A program made the position numbers and the translations under genes. The notes under the pieces are model-generated. The model searched no databases. It was not told the origin of the DNA and worked only from the letters and a program-made list of their open reading frames with translations. A DNA stretch of 64,000 nucleotides, taken from NCBI RefSeq assembly GCF_024170005.1, contig NZ_JALJXJ010000021.1:1-64000 (forward strand), read 5' to 3'. The stretch's first letter is position 1. Each line of letters opens with the position of its first letter. This DNA is from Azospirillum lipoferum (GTDB lineage: Bacteria > Pseudomonadota > Alphaproteobacteria > Azospirillales > Azospirillaceae). Shown here piece by piece: positions 8,335-16,876 of this stretch.

Positions 8335-9786
8335 GTGACCAACTTGGACAGCCGGCATTGGATCGACGGTGCGTGGGTGACCGGCACCGACCGCTTCGCC
8401 AGCCTCAACCCCGCCGACGGCAGCGTCGTCGGCCATGCCGCCGAGGGCGGACGCGCCGAGGCCGAGGCCGCCATCGCCGCCGCACATGCGGCCTTCAATC
8501 GGCCCGACTGGGCACAGAATCCGCGGCTGCGCCAATCCATCCTGCTCGGCTGGGCCGACAGGCTCGACGCACAGGCCGAGGATCTCGCCCGCCTGCTGAC
8601 GCTGGAGAACGGCAAGGCCATCGCCCAGTCGCGGGGCGAGATCGCCGGCGCCATTTCGGAAATCCGCTATTACGGTGGCCTCGCCCGCCATGTTCCCGGC
8701 CATGTGCTGGAGGTCGAGCCGGGCGTGCTGTCCACCATGCTGCGAGAGCCGGCCGGCGTGGCGGCGCTGATCATTCCGTGGAACGCACCCGCGGTGCTGC
8801 TGGCGCGGGCCATCGGCCCGGCGCTGGCCTGCGGCTGCACCGTCGTGGTCAAGCCGGCGGCGCAGACCACCCTGCTGACCGCCGCCTTCCTCCGCGCTTT
8901 GTCCGAGGTCCCCGGCCTGCCCCGCGGCGTCTGCAACATGGTCAGCGAGACCGGCCATGCCGCCGCCGCCCGTCTGGTCGACTCGCCGCTGGTCGACGTG
9001 GTCAGCTTCACCGGCTCGACCGCCACCGGCAAGCGCATCATGGTCGCCGCGGCGGACACCATGAAGAAGCTGTCGCTGGAGTTGGGCGGCAAGAGCTGCT
9101 GCGTCGTCTTCCCCGACGTCGATCCGGCGGAGACGGCGGCGCGCATCGCCACCGCCGCCACCATCATCTCCGGTCAGCAATGCACCGCCGCCCGCCGGGT
9201 CCTGGTCCATGCATCGGCTTTCGACGCGATGAAGACGCATCTGCGGGCGGCGCTGGCGGCCATGACGGTGGGGAACGGTCTCGATCCGGCGATACGGATG
9301 GGACCGCTGATCGACCGGCCGGCGCGCGACCAGGTGCAGACCCAGGTCGAACGGGCCTTCGATTCCTGCAACGAGGTGCTGCTGCGCGGCGGCGTGCCGC
9401 CGGACGCCCCGGCCGCCGCATCATTCCTCACCCCGTCGCTGGTGGTGCACGACGATCCGTCCGCCTTCTTCTGCCAGGACGAGATCTTCGGCCCCTTCGT
9501 CGTGCTGGAGCGTTTCGAGACCGAGGCGGAGGCGGTGGCCAAGGCCAACAACACCGTGTTCGGCCTGTCGGCAAGCGTCTGGACCCGCGACGGCGCCCGG
9601 GCGCTGCGCATGGCCCGGGCATTGCGCAACGGGACCGTCTGGATCAACGATCACAACCGGCTGTTCGCGGAGGCCGAAACCGGCGGCTACCGGCAAAGTG
9701 GGCTGGGCCGGTTGCACGGCTACGATGCCTTCGCCGATTTCACCGAACTGAAGCATGTCTGCCAGACGGTGGGGACCATCGGCTGA
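8335..9786 (+). CDS. NAD(P)-dependent aldehyde dehydrogenase
   Basis: A 483-residue ALDH. A GTG start at 8335 is preferred because GGGAGGATAGC precedes it at ideal spacing and the protein then begins with the usual SRHWIDGAWV; in-frame ATGs at 8287 and 8302 lack good ribosome sites. It has the NAD-binding SFTGSTATGKRIM, general base Glu249 in LELGGKS, and catalytic Cys283 in SGQQCTAARR, followed by the EIFGPFVVLERF block. It would oxidise an aldehyde to the acid, logically the product of the TPP-dependent decarboxylase across the divergent promoter. An AT-rich 132-bp gap separates it from lysR and may hold its own promoter. Confidence 0.9.
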   Translation: MTNLDSRHWIDGAWVTGTDRFASLNPADGSVVGHAAEGGRAEAEAAIAAAHAAFNRPDWAQNPRLRQSILLGWADRLDAQAEDLARLLTLENGKAIAQSRGEIAGAISEIRYYGGLARHVPGHVLEVEPGVLSTMLREPAGVAALIIPWNAPAVLLARAIGPALACGCTVVVKPAAQTTLLTAAFLRALSEVPGLPRGVCNMVSETGHAAAARLVDSPLVDVVSFTGSTATGKRIMVAAADTMKKLSLELGGKSCCVVFPDVDPAETAARIATAATIISGQQCTAARRVLVHASAFDAMKTHLRAALAAMTVGNGLDPAIRMGPLIDRPARDQVQTQVERAFDSCNEVLLRGGVPPDAPAAASFLTPSLVVHDDPSAFFCQDEIFGPFVVLERFETEAEAVAKANNTVFGLSASVWTRDGARALRMARALRNGTVWINDHNRLFAEAETGGYRQSGLGRLHGYDAFADFTELKHVCQTVGTIG

Positions 9787-10073
9787 ACCGTGTCGGAAAG
9801 CTGGGAGACCATCGCCAGCGATGGCAACGGCACCTGCAACTGGAGGATTGGAGGCATCGGCCTGTGGGGCCAACAGGCCGAGCCTGCATATCCGATCATT
9901 GCTGGCGCAAATGGGAAAGGGGACTCATCGACCTCCTTTACACGACCTTTGGCAGCGAGAGGTTGACGTCATTCCCTGCAATATCGCCCGATTGCGGAAG
10001 CTGGGCAAAACCCGGATGCGCGACGTTGCTGCAAAAAGAACAGGCCAGTGGCAGTCGTAGAGCGTGCCCCGCA
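9787..10073. other. Gene-free gap between ALDH and TRAP permease genes
   Basis: I recognise no coding region in this 287-bp gap between convergent genes. The only notable sequence is an 18-mer at 10022-10039 that resembles the terminal repeats of the insertion sequence at 20920-22024, described separately. The 235 bp to its left are unremarkable. Confidence 0.6.
10022..10039 (+). repeat. IS903-like terminal repeat, solo end (candidate)
   Basis: GACGTTGCTGCAAAAAGA matches 15 of 18 bases of the right-end repeat of the IS at 22007-22024 (read on the minus strand) and 13 of 18 of the IS left end. It points rightward, as a left IS end would. No transposase sequence follows it; the next gene is the TRAP permease 34 bp on. 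It may be a relic IS end or a chance match. No matching 9-bp flanks are visible beside it and the right IS end. Confidence 0.35.
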
Positions 10074-11363
10074 TCATTTGTCGAGACCGAACAGGCGTGG
10101 CAGGAACATCACAACGTCGGGCACGTAGGTGATGAGCAGAAGAACACCTAGACTCGACAGGAAGAACGGCCACATATTCTGAACGATCCGTTCGATTCGT
10201 ACGCCGGTCACCAGAGCACCGGTGAAGAGTGCCGTGCCATAGGGCGGCGTTAGCAGACCCAGTACCAGATTGAAGACGACCACGACCCCGAAATGGATCG
10301 GGTTGATGCCGACCTGGGCAGCAAGCGGGGTCAGGATCGGTACAACGATGAAGATCGCCGGCAGCATGTCCATGAACATCCCCCAGACCAGGAGGAAAAG
10401 ATTGATGATCAGCAGGATCACCATCGGGTCCTGCGAGATTTCGAAAAGCAGGGCGGCCACATGGCGTGGCATCTGTTCGGTCGCCAGGATCCAGCCGAGC
10501 ACGCTGGACGCGCCGGAGAGCATGAGGACAACGGCCGACAGGGTCGCCGCCCGCACGCAGATGCGAAAGAAGGACCGCAGGTCCGGCCTGCCCCTCGCTC
10601 CGACAATGATCAGCAGAAGTCCGTAGCCGACCGCGACCGCCGAGGCCTCCGTCGGCGTGAATACGCCGGTCAGGATGCCGCCGAGGATGATTGCCGGCAT
10701 CAGAAGGAAAGGGATCGAGGCGATGGTGATCGCGATGAAGTTGACGAGCGTCATCGGCTCGCGTTCGATCGGCCGGCGGAAGGACTGGAACCAGACGACG
10801 ACCGACATCGCCAAGCCGATCAGGACGCCGGGAACCGCGCCGCCCAGCAGCATGCCGCCGATCGACGTCCCGGTCACCGCGCCGACCAGCACCATCGGGA
10901 TGCTTGGCGGGATGATCGGCCCCTGGATGCTGGCGCTGGTCATCAGGGCGGCGGCGAAGTCGCGCGGATAGCCGCCCTTTTCCATCATCCGGACCTGCAG
11001 CGGCCCCAGGCCGGTTATGTCGGCGATCGCCGACCCCGAACAGCCGCCAAAGAGCATGCTCGAAAAGACCGTGACGTAGGCCAGACCGCCGCGCAGCCGC
11101 CCGACCGTCGCCTTGGCGAAGGCGAGCATGCGTTCGGCAGTCCCGGATTCGACCATTAGATCGCCGGCGAGCGTGAAGAACGGAATCGCCATCAGCGTGA
11201 ACGTGTCGATACCGGTGAAGAACTGCTGCACGAGCAGATAGAGCGGTTGTCCCTTCACGACGAAATAGATGAAGCAGGACAGCAGCATGGAAAAACTGAG
11301 CGGCATTCCCAGGATCATGAATCCGAAGAAGGCCGCGAACATGAGGGGAAGGGCGAGGGACAT
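10074..11363 (-). CDS. dctM: TRAP transporter large permease (DctM family)
   Basis: A 429-residue integral membrane protein with about 12-13 transmembrane segments and the DctM signatures PFFTLAGDLMVESGTA, FGGCSGSAIADITGLGP and SIQGPIIPPSIPMVLVGAV. It forms the Na+-coupled channel of a tripartite ATP-independent periplasmic transporter. It starts 2 bp after the stop of the small permease gene, so the two are translated together, and is the last gene of the dctPQM-type set. TRAP systems carry dicarboxylates, sugar acids, sialic acids or ectoine. The aldolase and kinase genes nearby suggest a sugar acid. Confidence 0.93.
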   Translation of the reverse strand: MSLALPLMFAAFFGFMILGMPLSFSMLLSCFIYFVVKGQPLYLLVQQFFTGIDTFTLMAIPFFTLAGDLMVESGTAERMLAFAKATVGRLRGGLAYVTVFSSMLFGGCSGSAIADITGLGPLQVRMMEKGGYPRDFAAALMTSASIQGPIIPPSIPMVLVGAVTGTSIGGMLLGGAVPGVLIGLAMSVVVWFQSFRRPIEREPMTLVNFIAITIASIPFLLMPAIILGGILTGVFTPTEASAVAVGYGLLLIIVGARGRPDLRSFFRICVRAATLSAVVLMLSGASSVLGWILATEQMPRHVAALLFEISQDPMVILLIINLFLLVWGMFMDMLPAIFIVVPILTPLAAQVGINPIHFGVVVVFNLVLGLLTPPYGTALFTGALVTGVRIERIVQNMWPFFLSSLGVLLLITYVPDVVMFLPRLFGLDK

Positions 11364-11365
11364 CG

Positions 11366-11860
11366 TCAGCTCTTCGGCTGGTCGGCAAAGACCGATTTGG
11401 CGACGATCTGAATCGCCATCAGCACGGCCCCGACGGGAAAGGCGAGATAGATCCAGAAGAAAGCCACGCGCAGCGCCGGTGTCCGCATGATCCCGTCCTC
11501 GAGCGCGAGGTCGAGGCCGTGCCAGAACAGGGCGGCCACGACGACCAGCATGCCCAGGTCGACGATCCCTCCGACGATCCTGCGGGCGCGCTCGGAAAGG
11601 CGGTCGACGAAGAGCGTGAGACGCAGATGGCTGTCATGGCGGATCGCCAGGGCGCTACCGAGCAGCACCATATAGAACATGGTATAGCGGGCTAGTTCCT
11701 CGCCCCAGAAGATCGGCAGGTGGATGACGTAGCGCGCGAACACCAAAGCGAGGACGACGGTCACCATGAGGACGAGCGTCAGGCCGCAGGCCAGATCGAG
11801 CGCCTGTCGCAGGAGTCTGTCGATTCGGGCGAAGACACCCGGGGTGGGGGTATCGGACAT
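11366..11860 (-). CDS. dctQ: TRAP transporter small permease (DctQ family)
   Basis: A 164-residue protein with four predicted membrane helices (about 25-45, 55-75, 95-115, 135-155). It includes the family-typical WGEELARYTMFYMVLLGSA segment. DctQ proteins join the large permease to form the TRAP membrane complex. The ATG at 11860 (MSDTPTPGVF) gives the normal DctQ length and has AAGGAA upstream; a much longer open frame to 12229 would overlap dctP and is not credible. It lies between dctP and dctM in one operon. Confidence 0.9.
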   Translation of the reverse strand: MSDTPTPGVFARIDRLLRQALDLACGLTLVLMVTVVLALVFARYVIHLPIFWGEELARYTMFYMVLLGSALAIRHDSHLRLTLFVDRLSERARRIVGGIVDLGMLVVVAALFWHGLDLALEDGIMRTPALRVAFFWIYLAFPVGAVLMAIQIVAKSVFADQPKS

Positions 11861-11948
11861 GATCGGTCGGTTCCTTCGGCGGGGGGAAGGGATGCCGGTT
11901 TGGCCGGCCCGAGGCAGGCGCCGCGGCGCCCGCCGGTCGCAGCGCCGG

Positions 11949-12977
11949 TCAGCGGTCGGCGGCCTCGATCGTCGAATAGAAAGCGTCGACGAACTCCTTG
12001 CCCCACTGAGCCCCGGCCCAGTTGCGGGCCGGTCCCTCGGCCGTCTTGCGGAAGGCGGCCATCTCCTCGGGAGTCGGTGCATAGATCGACATGCCCAGTT
12101 CCTTGAGTTTGCCGAGCGCAAGCAGATCCTGGACCGCGCCGATTCCGTCATGGGCGAGCCGCGCCTCCTTCTCCGCGTCGATGAAAGCCTTGCGGTCTTC
12201 GGGCGGCAGTGACTGGAACCATTTCTCATTGGTGATGACGGCCCCGACGGTCATCAGGTGCTGGGTCAGCGTCAGGTTCTTCTGCACCTGATAGAATCGC
12301 TGCTGGATGATGTTCGACGGCGTGTTCTCCTCGCCGTCGACCACCCCGGTCTGAAGCGAGGTGTAGAGTTCCAGATAGGGGATGGGCACGGGAGTCGCGC
12401 CGAAGGACTTCATCATCTCCTGATGCGGAACCACCTCCATCGTGCGGATCTTCAACCCCGCCACATCCTTCGGCTTCTGGACCACGGTGTCCCTGGTGGT
12501 CAGGCTGCGGAAGCCGTAGGGGTTGAGCGACAGAATCCGGATGCCGCTGTCCTTGGCCACCTCGTCGAGCAGTTGATGGATGAAGGGATTGTCGTTCGAC
12601 AGGGCAGCGCGCAGGTGGGCACGGGATTTGAAGACGAAGGGAAGATCGACGATGCCGAGTTTCGGCGTATAGAGCGAGGCGAGAACGCCCGACGCGATGT
12701 TGGCAGCATGGATCGTCCCGCGCCGGACCTGCTGGATCATCGAGCGTTGATCGCCGAGCTGCCCGTTGGGGTAGAGTTCGACGATGTAGCGCCCCCCGGT
12801 CAGCCGCTCGAACGTACTTTTGAAGACATGCATTTCGGCGGCGGTCGCCACCGTCGTCGGATCGTCCGGATCGGTCCAGGTGAAGCGAAGCGTCTCGGCC
12901 GCCGGGGCGATGTCGGCGGCAAGGGTCATCATGCCGGCAAGGGCCAACGTGGCGAGGCTTTTGAAATGGCTCTTCAT
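11949..12977 (-). CDS. dctP: TRAP transporter periplasmic solute-binding protein (DctP family)
   Basis: A 342-residue exported protein. The chosen ATG follows GAGGAGACGACG and starts a signal peptide (MKSHFKSLATLALAGMM, cleavage after APAAE). The mature part has DctP-type features: an N-terminal ETLRFTWTDPDDPTTVATA, a central KIRTMEVVPHQEMMKSFGATP whose Arg is the residue that binds a substrate carboxylate across the family, and YTSLQTGVVDGEENTPSNI. It captures an organic acid in the periplasm and delivers it to DctQM. It is first in the transport operon, so a promoter should lie in the 333-bp gap upstream. Confidence 0.93.
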   Translation of the reverse strand: MKSHFKSLATLALAGMMTLAADIAPAAETLRFTWTDPDDPTTVATAAEMHVFKSTFERLTGGRYIVELYPNGQLGDQRSMIQQVRRGTIHAANIASGVLASLYTPKLGIVDLPFVFKSRAHLRAALSNDNPFIHQLLDEVAKDSGIRILSLNPYGFRSLTTRDTVVQKPKDVAGLKIRTMEVVPHQEMMKSFGATPVPIPYLELYTSLQTGVVDGEENTPSNIIQQRFYQVQKNLTLTQHLMTVGAVITNEKWFQSLPPEDRKAFIDAEKEARLAHDGIGAVQDLLALGKLKELGMSIYAPTPEEMAAFRKTAEGPARNWAGAQWGKEFVDAFYSTIEAADR

Positions 12978-13310
12978 CGTCGTCTCCTCGAAGTGGTCGG
13001 ATCCACTCGACGGGCCGGGCGCCCCAGGGCAGTCGAGCAGGGGCGCTCGCTCCAAGGCGGTCATCGGCCGGAAGGGCTGATCGGGCCAGGTCTTGATCGG
13101 GTCGGAAGGGAGTGGAGCGCCGCCGGGCCGGGGAGGCGTTCCAATGCATGCGTCCTCGCGTCCGGCAAGGCCGCAGCCGCCGGCGACAGCGTCAGGTCGG
13201 GCGACCGGAACGACGCTTCGGATCGGCTTCGCTTTTGCGCGACCCGGTCATGTCACCCGATCCGGTGCGGGACAGGGGGCGGGAGCCGCTGCTTGCCGGC
13301 GACGCGCGCG
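12978..13310. other. Gap between iclR and dctP; presumed promoter region
   Basis: There is no credible gene in these 333 bp; open frames here lack recognisable motifs. The segment just upstream of dctP carries its ribosome site and should hold the promoter of the dctPQM operon. I see no clear operator or terminator. The region is as GC-rich as the coding DNA around it. Confidence 0.45.
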
Positions 13311-14132
13311 TCAACCGGTGGTTGCGACGGCGGCCGGCGGGCGCCCCCGGCCGCGTGCGGGCTTCGGCGGTTGCCAGCCGAGCCGAACCGAAACGAGGTC
13401 GGCATGCTCGATCACCTTGGGGGCGAGTTCGAGGGCGCGCTCCTCGGTGATCCGGCGGTCCGGTCCGCTCACGCTGATCGCGGCGAACACGCGGCCGGAA
13501 CTGTTGCGGATCGGGGCGGCAACGCAGCGCACGTTGGCTTCCATCTCGCCATTGTCGATGGCAAATCCCCGCTCGCGGATCCGGGCAAGCTCGGCCCGGA
13601 GCGCGGTTGGATCGGTGATCGTGTTGCGCGTGTAGGCAGGCAGGCCGAGACCGCAAATCCGGTCGATCACGCGCTCCTCCTGGAAGGACAGGGCGGCCTT
13701 GCCCACGCCGGTGCAGTGGCAGGGCGAGGATTCCATCACGATCGTCGAGTTGTTGGGTCCTGACCGGCCGCCCAGCACCCGCTCCACGAAGGACATCCGC
13801 CAGCCGTCGAAAACGCAGAGATGAACCGATTCGCCAGTGGCCTGCCCAAGCAGTTCGACGAAGGTGCGGCCCTCGCGATGGATGTCCATATTGATGAGAA
13901 CCGCGGTGCCGAGTTCGAACAGCTTGAGACCCAGGCGGTATTCGAGGCGGTTGCCGTCCTGGTCGAGCAGACCGATCTGGCGCAGCGACAGCACCAGCCG
14001 ATGCGCCGTCGAGCGTGGCAGTCCCGAGCGCTCGGCGATCTCCGAAACCGACAGGCTGCGGTCGACCGTCGAGAAACATTCGAGGATCGTCATGATCTTC
14101 TGGAAGGACTTCACGCCGTAGTCGGATGCCAT
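13311..14132 (-). CDS. IclR-family transcriptional regulator
   Basis: A 273-residue regulator. The N-terminal winged helix is at about 8-65, with helix-turn-helix SVSEIAERSGLPRSTAHRLV. The C-terminal effector domain (about 80-255) includes HCTGVGKAALS and IDNGEMEANVRCVAAPIRN, typical of IclR. The tail is basic and Pro-rich (PARGRGRPP). It sits between the MFS symporter and TRAP operons on the same strand. It is the only regulator in this catabolic block, so it probably controls the transporters and the divergent aldolase/kinase operon in response to a pathway acid. A GAAATTC-type motif upstream of it (about 14205-14212) has its reverse complement (GAATTTC) in the divergent region near 15758. 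Confidence 0.92.
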   Translation of the reverse strand: MASDYGVKSFQKIMTILECFSTVDRSLSVSEIAERSGLPRSTAHRLVLSLRQIGLLDQDGNRLEYRLGLKLFELGTAVLINMDIHREGRTFVELLGQATGESVHLCVFDGWRMSFVERVLGGRSGPNNSTIVMESSPCHCTGVGKAALSFQEERVIDRICGLGLPAYTRNTITDPTALRAELARIRERGFAIDNGEMEANVRCVAAPIRNSSGRVFAAISVSGPDRRITEERALELAPKVIEHADLVSVRLGWQPPKPARGRGRPPAAVATTG

Positions 14133-14273
14133 GGGGGCTCGTCAGGGTCATCGCAATGGATTCCATCGAAGTTCTAACGCGCCTTGGGGCGGGCCGTCAG
14201 CCGGGAAATTCGGCTGGAAAATTTGGCCGGACAACTCAGCGGGGACGGGCCGCCAGCCGGTCCCCGCCGGCTT

Positions 14274-15605
14274 TCAGGCGTGCCGGGGCTGCAGCGCGAG
14301 CGCCGACACCGCCGACAGGAGCGCCATCCCCACCATGTAGACTGTCACGAAAGTCGTCGTGCCGTAGGCCGCAAGGATCGCGGTTGCGATGAGCGGGGAG
14401 AGGCCGCCACCGAGGATCGGCCCCAGTTGCTGGACCAGGGAAAGGCCGGAATAGCGGATGCGCGCCGGGAACAGTTCGCTGAAGAAGGCCCCCTGCGCCC
14501 CATAGACCGAGCCGTGGCCGATCGCCAGGCCGAGTGCGATGGCAAGCCAGATCAGCCCGGTGTTCCCGCTGTCGAGCATCGGGAAGAAGACGAGGGCGAG
14601 CGCGGCCTGGAAAGCCATGCCAATGGCATAGACCGCCTTGCGGCCGATGCGGTCGGACAAGGCCCCGAACATGGGCAGCGTGATGCATTCCAGTGCGCAG
14701 CCGAGGAGGACGCCGTTCAGGATGGTCTGCTTCGGCAGGCCGAGCCTGGTCATGCAATAGGTGATCGCGACGACCGCATAGACGTTGAAAAGTCCGCTCT
14801 CGGCGATCTTGGCGCCGATGCCGAGCAGGATGTCCCGCCAGTGGCCCGTCACCGCTTCGACCAGCGGCAGCCGTGCCGGCTTCTCCTCCTTCAGCATCTT
14901 GGCGAAGGCGGGGGTCTCCGAAATCCGGCGCCGGATGAAGACGCCCAGACCGACCAGAACGATCGAGAAGAGGAACGGCAGGCGCCAGCCCCAGGCAAGA
15001 AAGACATCTTCCGGCATCGCCGCCGCCATGACCGACAGCAGGACGATCGGGATGAGGAAACCGGCGGGAACCCCGATATGGACGAGAGCGCTGTAGTAGC
15101 CCCGCTTTTCCGGCGGGGCGTGTTCCACCGTCATCACCATGCCGCCGCCATATTCGCCGCCCAGGCCGATGCCCTGCACGATCCGCAGGATCAGAAGGCC
15201 GATCGGCGCCAGCACTCCGACCTGATCGTAGGACGGCATGAGGCCGATCAGGACCGTGCCGAGGCCCATCATCATGATCGTGATGAGCAGCATGGCCTTG
15301 CGGCCGACCCGGTCGCCGAAATGCCCGAACAGCATGCCGCCGATCGGCCGGGCGCAATAGCCGACGAAGAAGGTCGCGAAGGCGGCGAGCGATCCGACGA
15401 GCGGATCGGAACTGGGAAAGAAGATTTTGTTGAACACCAGCGCCGTGGCGGTCGCGTAGAGCGTGAAGTCGTAATACTCGATCGCGTTTCCGATCGCGCT
15501 GGCGAATGCGACACGCTCGACCAGACCGGATTCCACATCCGTGGCCGCCGCATGCGGCGATGGTTCGGCCAGGTCGATCCGGCCGTCGAAAGCCTTGTGT
15601 GACAT
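14274..15605 (-). CDS. MFS metabolite:H+ symporter
   Basis: A 443-residue, 12-helix major facilitator. The start at 15605 is supported by GGGAGGGCGAAC upstream. It has the MHS-family N-terminal SAIGNAIEYYDFTLYATA, the loop 2-3 motif GHFGDRVGRKAML, and its second-half repeat GALSDRIGRKAVY. Relatives carry shikimate, alpha-ketoglutarate, citrate or other carboxylates with protons. A second carboxylate importer next to a complete TRAP set suggests either two substrates or export/import of an intermediate. It faces the aldolase gene across a 271-bp divergent region. Confidence 0.88.
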   Translation of the reverse strand: MSHKAFDGRIDLAEPSPHAAATDVESGLVERVAFASAIGNAIEYYDFTLYATATALVFNKIFFPSSDPLVGSLAAFATFFVGYCARPIGGMLFGHFGDRVGRKAMLLITIMMMGLGTVLIGLMPSYDQVGVLAPIGLLILRIVQGIGLGGEYGGGMVMTVEHAPPEKRGYYSALVHIGVPAGFLIPIVLLSVMAAAMPEDVFLAWGWRLPFLFSIVLVGLGVFIRRRISETPAFAKMLKEEKPARLPLVEAVTGHWRDILLGIGAKIAESGLFNVYAVVAITYCMTRLGLPKQTILNGVLLGCALECITLPMFGALSDRIGRKAVYAIGMAFQAALALVFFPMLDSGNTGLIWLAIALGLAIGHGSVYGAQGAFFSELFPARIRYSGLSLVQQLGPILGGGLSPLIATAILAAYGTTTFVTVYMVGMALLSAVSALALQPRHA

Positions 15606-15876
15606 GTTCGCCCTCCCGGCCACCGCAGGACTTAAGCGGCGGTCCATTATCTTTGATTACGAGACAATGACGACACCCGGCTTGCCGCGCTGTCAACAGA
15701 AAATCGTTGCTGCATCGCCGAGATAACCCATCAGAATACTATGTGCATTGCGGAATTTCGTGCTGCTCTGCAGTAAATCGCGTAATTTGTAACCGAAACT
15801 TGAATCATCAGGCTTGACGCCTTCCAGCTTCAAAATTAGCCTTTAACCCGCAATCCGGGATAAAAGGAGATTTCAT
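15606..15876. promoter_or_regulatory. Divergent promoter region between MFS symporter and aldolase operon
   Basis: This 271-bp segment is AT-richer than its surroundings. For the rightward operon, TTGACG at about 15814 is a plausible -35 element with a weak -10 at standard distance, and AAAAGGAGA gives a strong ribosome site at 15863-15871. The segment TGCGGAATTTCGTGC near 15754-15768 is partly palindromic and shares GAATTTC, in reverse complement, with the region upstream of iclR. It is a candidate IclR operator, unproven. Confidence 0.45.
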
Positions 15877-16794
15877 ATGTCGCTCCCGTTGACAGGGATC
15901 ATTCCGCCGCTCGTGACGCCGTTCACGGCGGAGGGACGGATCGATGAGAGCGCCTTCCGCAACGTCGTGCGCTTCACGCTGTCCAAGGGCGTTCACGGGG
16001 TTTGCGTCGGCGGTTCGACCGGCGAAGGCCATACCTTGAAGACGGAGGAGCTTGCCCGTCTGATCGAGATCACCACCGAAGAGGTCGACGGCCGGGTGCC
16101 GGTCGTCGCCGGCGTCATCGCCAACTCCACGGGTGACGCCATCGAACGCTCGAAGGCGGTCGCCAGGTTCCCGATCGCCGCGCTCCAGGTCACGCCCGTC
16201 CACTATGTCTTCAAGCCGAGCGAGGACGCGACCGTGGACCATTTCGCCCGCCTGACCGACGCGGTCGACGTGCCGGTCGTCATCTACAACGTCATCCCCT
16301 GGAACTATCTCAGCCCGTCGCTGCTCGTCCGCATCATGAGCGGGAATCCCGGCGTGATCGGGGTGAAGCAGAGCGCCGGCGACCTGAAGCTGATGGCCGA
16401 CCTGATGCTCACCGTGCCGGCCGGCAAGATCGTGCTGACAGCGGTGGACGCCCTCCTCTACCCTTCTTTCGCCATCGGCGCGCACGGCACCATCGCCGCC
16501 AATCCGGCGGCGGTGCCGGGCGTTTGCGTCGCCCTCTGGGATGCGGTGCAGCGCGGCGACCACGGGACCGCGCACAAGATCCATTGCGCCCTTCTGCGCT
16601 TCTGGAACACGATCTCCGCCGACAATTTGCCGGCGAACGTGAAATACGCCCTCGGCGCTCAGGGCTGCGCCGCCGGCCTGCCGCGGCGGCCGATGCCGGT
16701 CTCCTCCAGCGAGCAGCATCGCCTGATCGACGCCGCCCTCGCCGAGGTTCTGCGCTTCGATCCGACGGCCGCGCCGAGGAGCGCGGTCGCCTGA
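15877..16794 (+). CDS. Dihydrodipicolinate synthase/N-acetylneuraminate lyase family aldolase (copy 1)
   Basis: A 305-residue class I aldolase. The Schiff-base Lys164 is in GVIGVKQSAGD and the catalytic Tyr137 is in VVIYNVIPWN. The carboxylate-binding GGSTGEG motif is near residue 48. Lengths and spacings match DapA (K161, Y133), but DapA itself is unlikely because the gene sits with transporters and a Dha kinase rather than lysine genes. Family members cleave or dehydrate 2-keto-3-deoxy sugar acids, sialic acid or hydroxyproline intermediates, usually producing or using pyruvate. It has a strong AAAAGGAGA ribosome site. It is closely similar to the next gene, suggesting a tandem duplication. 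Confidence 0.9.
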   Translation: MSLPLTGIIPPLVTPFTAEGRIDESAFRNVVRFTLSKGVHGVCVGGSTGEGHTLKTEELARLIEITTEEVDGRVPVVAGVIANSTGDAIERSKAVARFPIAALQVTPVHYVFKPSEDATVDHFARLTDAVDVPVVIYNVIPWNYLSPSLLVRIMSGNPGVIGVKQSAGDLKLMADLMLTVPAGKIVLTAVDALLYPSFAIGAHGTIAANPAAVPGVCVALWDAVQRGDHGTAHKIHCALLRFWNTISADNLPANVKYALGAQGCAAGLPRRPMPVSSSEQHRLIDAALAEVLRFDPTAAPRSAVA

Positions 16795-16876
16795 CCGGCG
16801 CAGGGCCGAACATCCGCCAACGGAAGGGGCGCCGCCGGCAGCGGGGCGCCCCTCGGACAGCCGAGAACAGGACATC

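Noticed and set aside
9755..10060. Open frame overlapping the end of the ALDH gene
   Set aside because: It has no family similarity or ribosome site, and composition typical of shadow frames.
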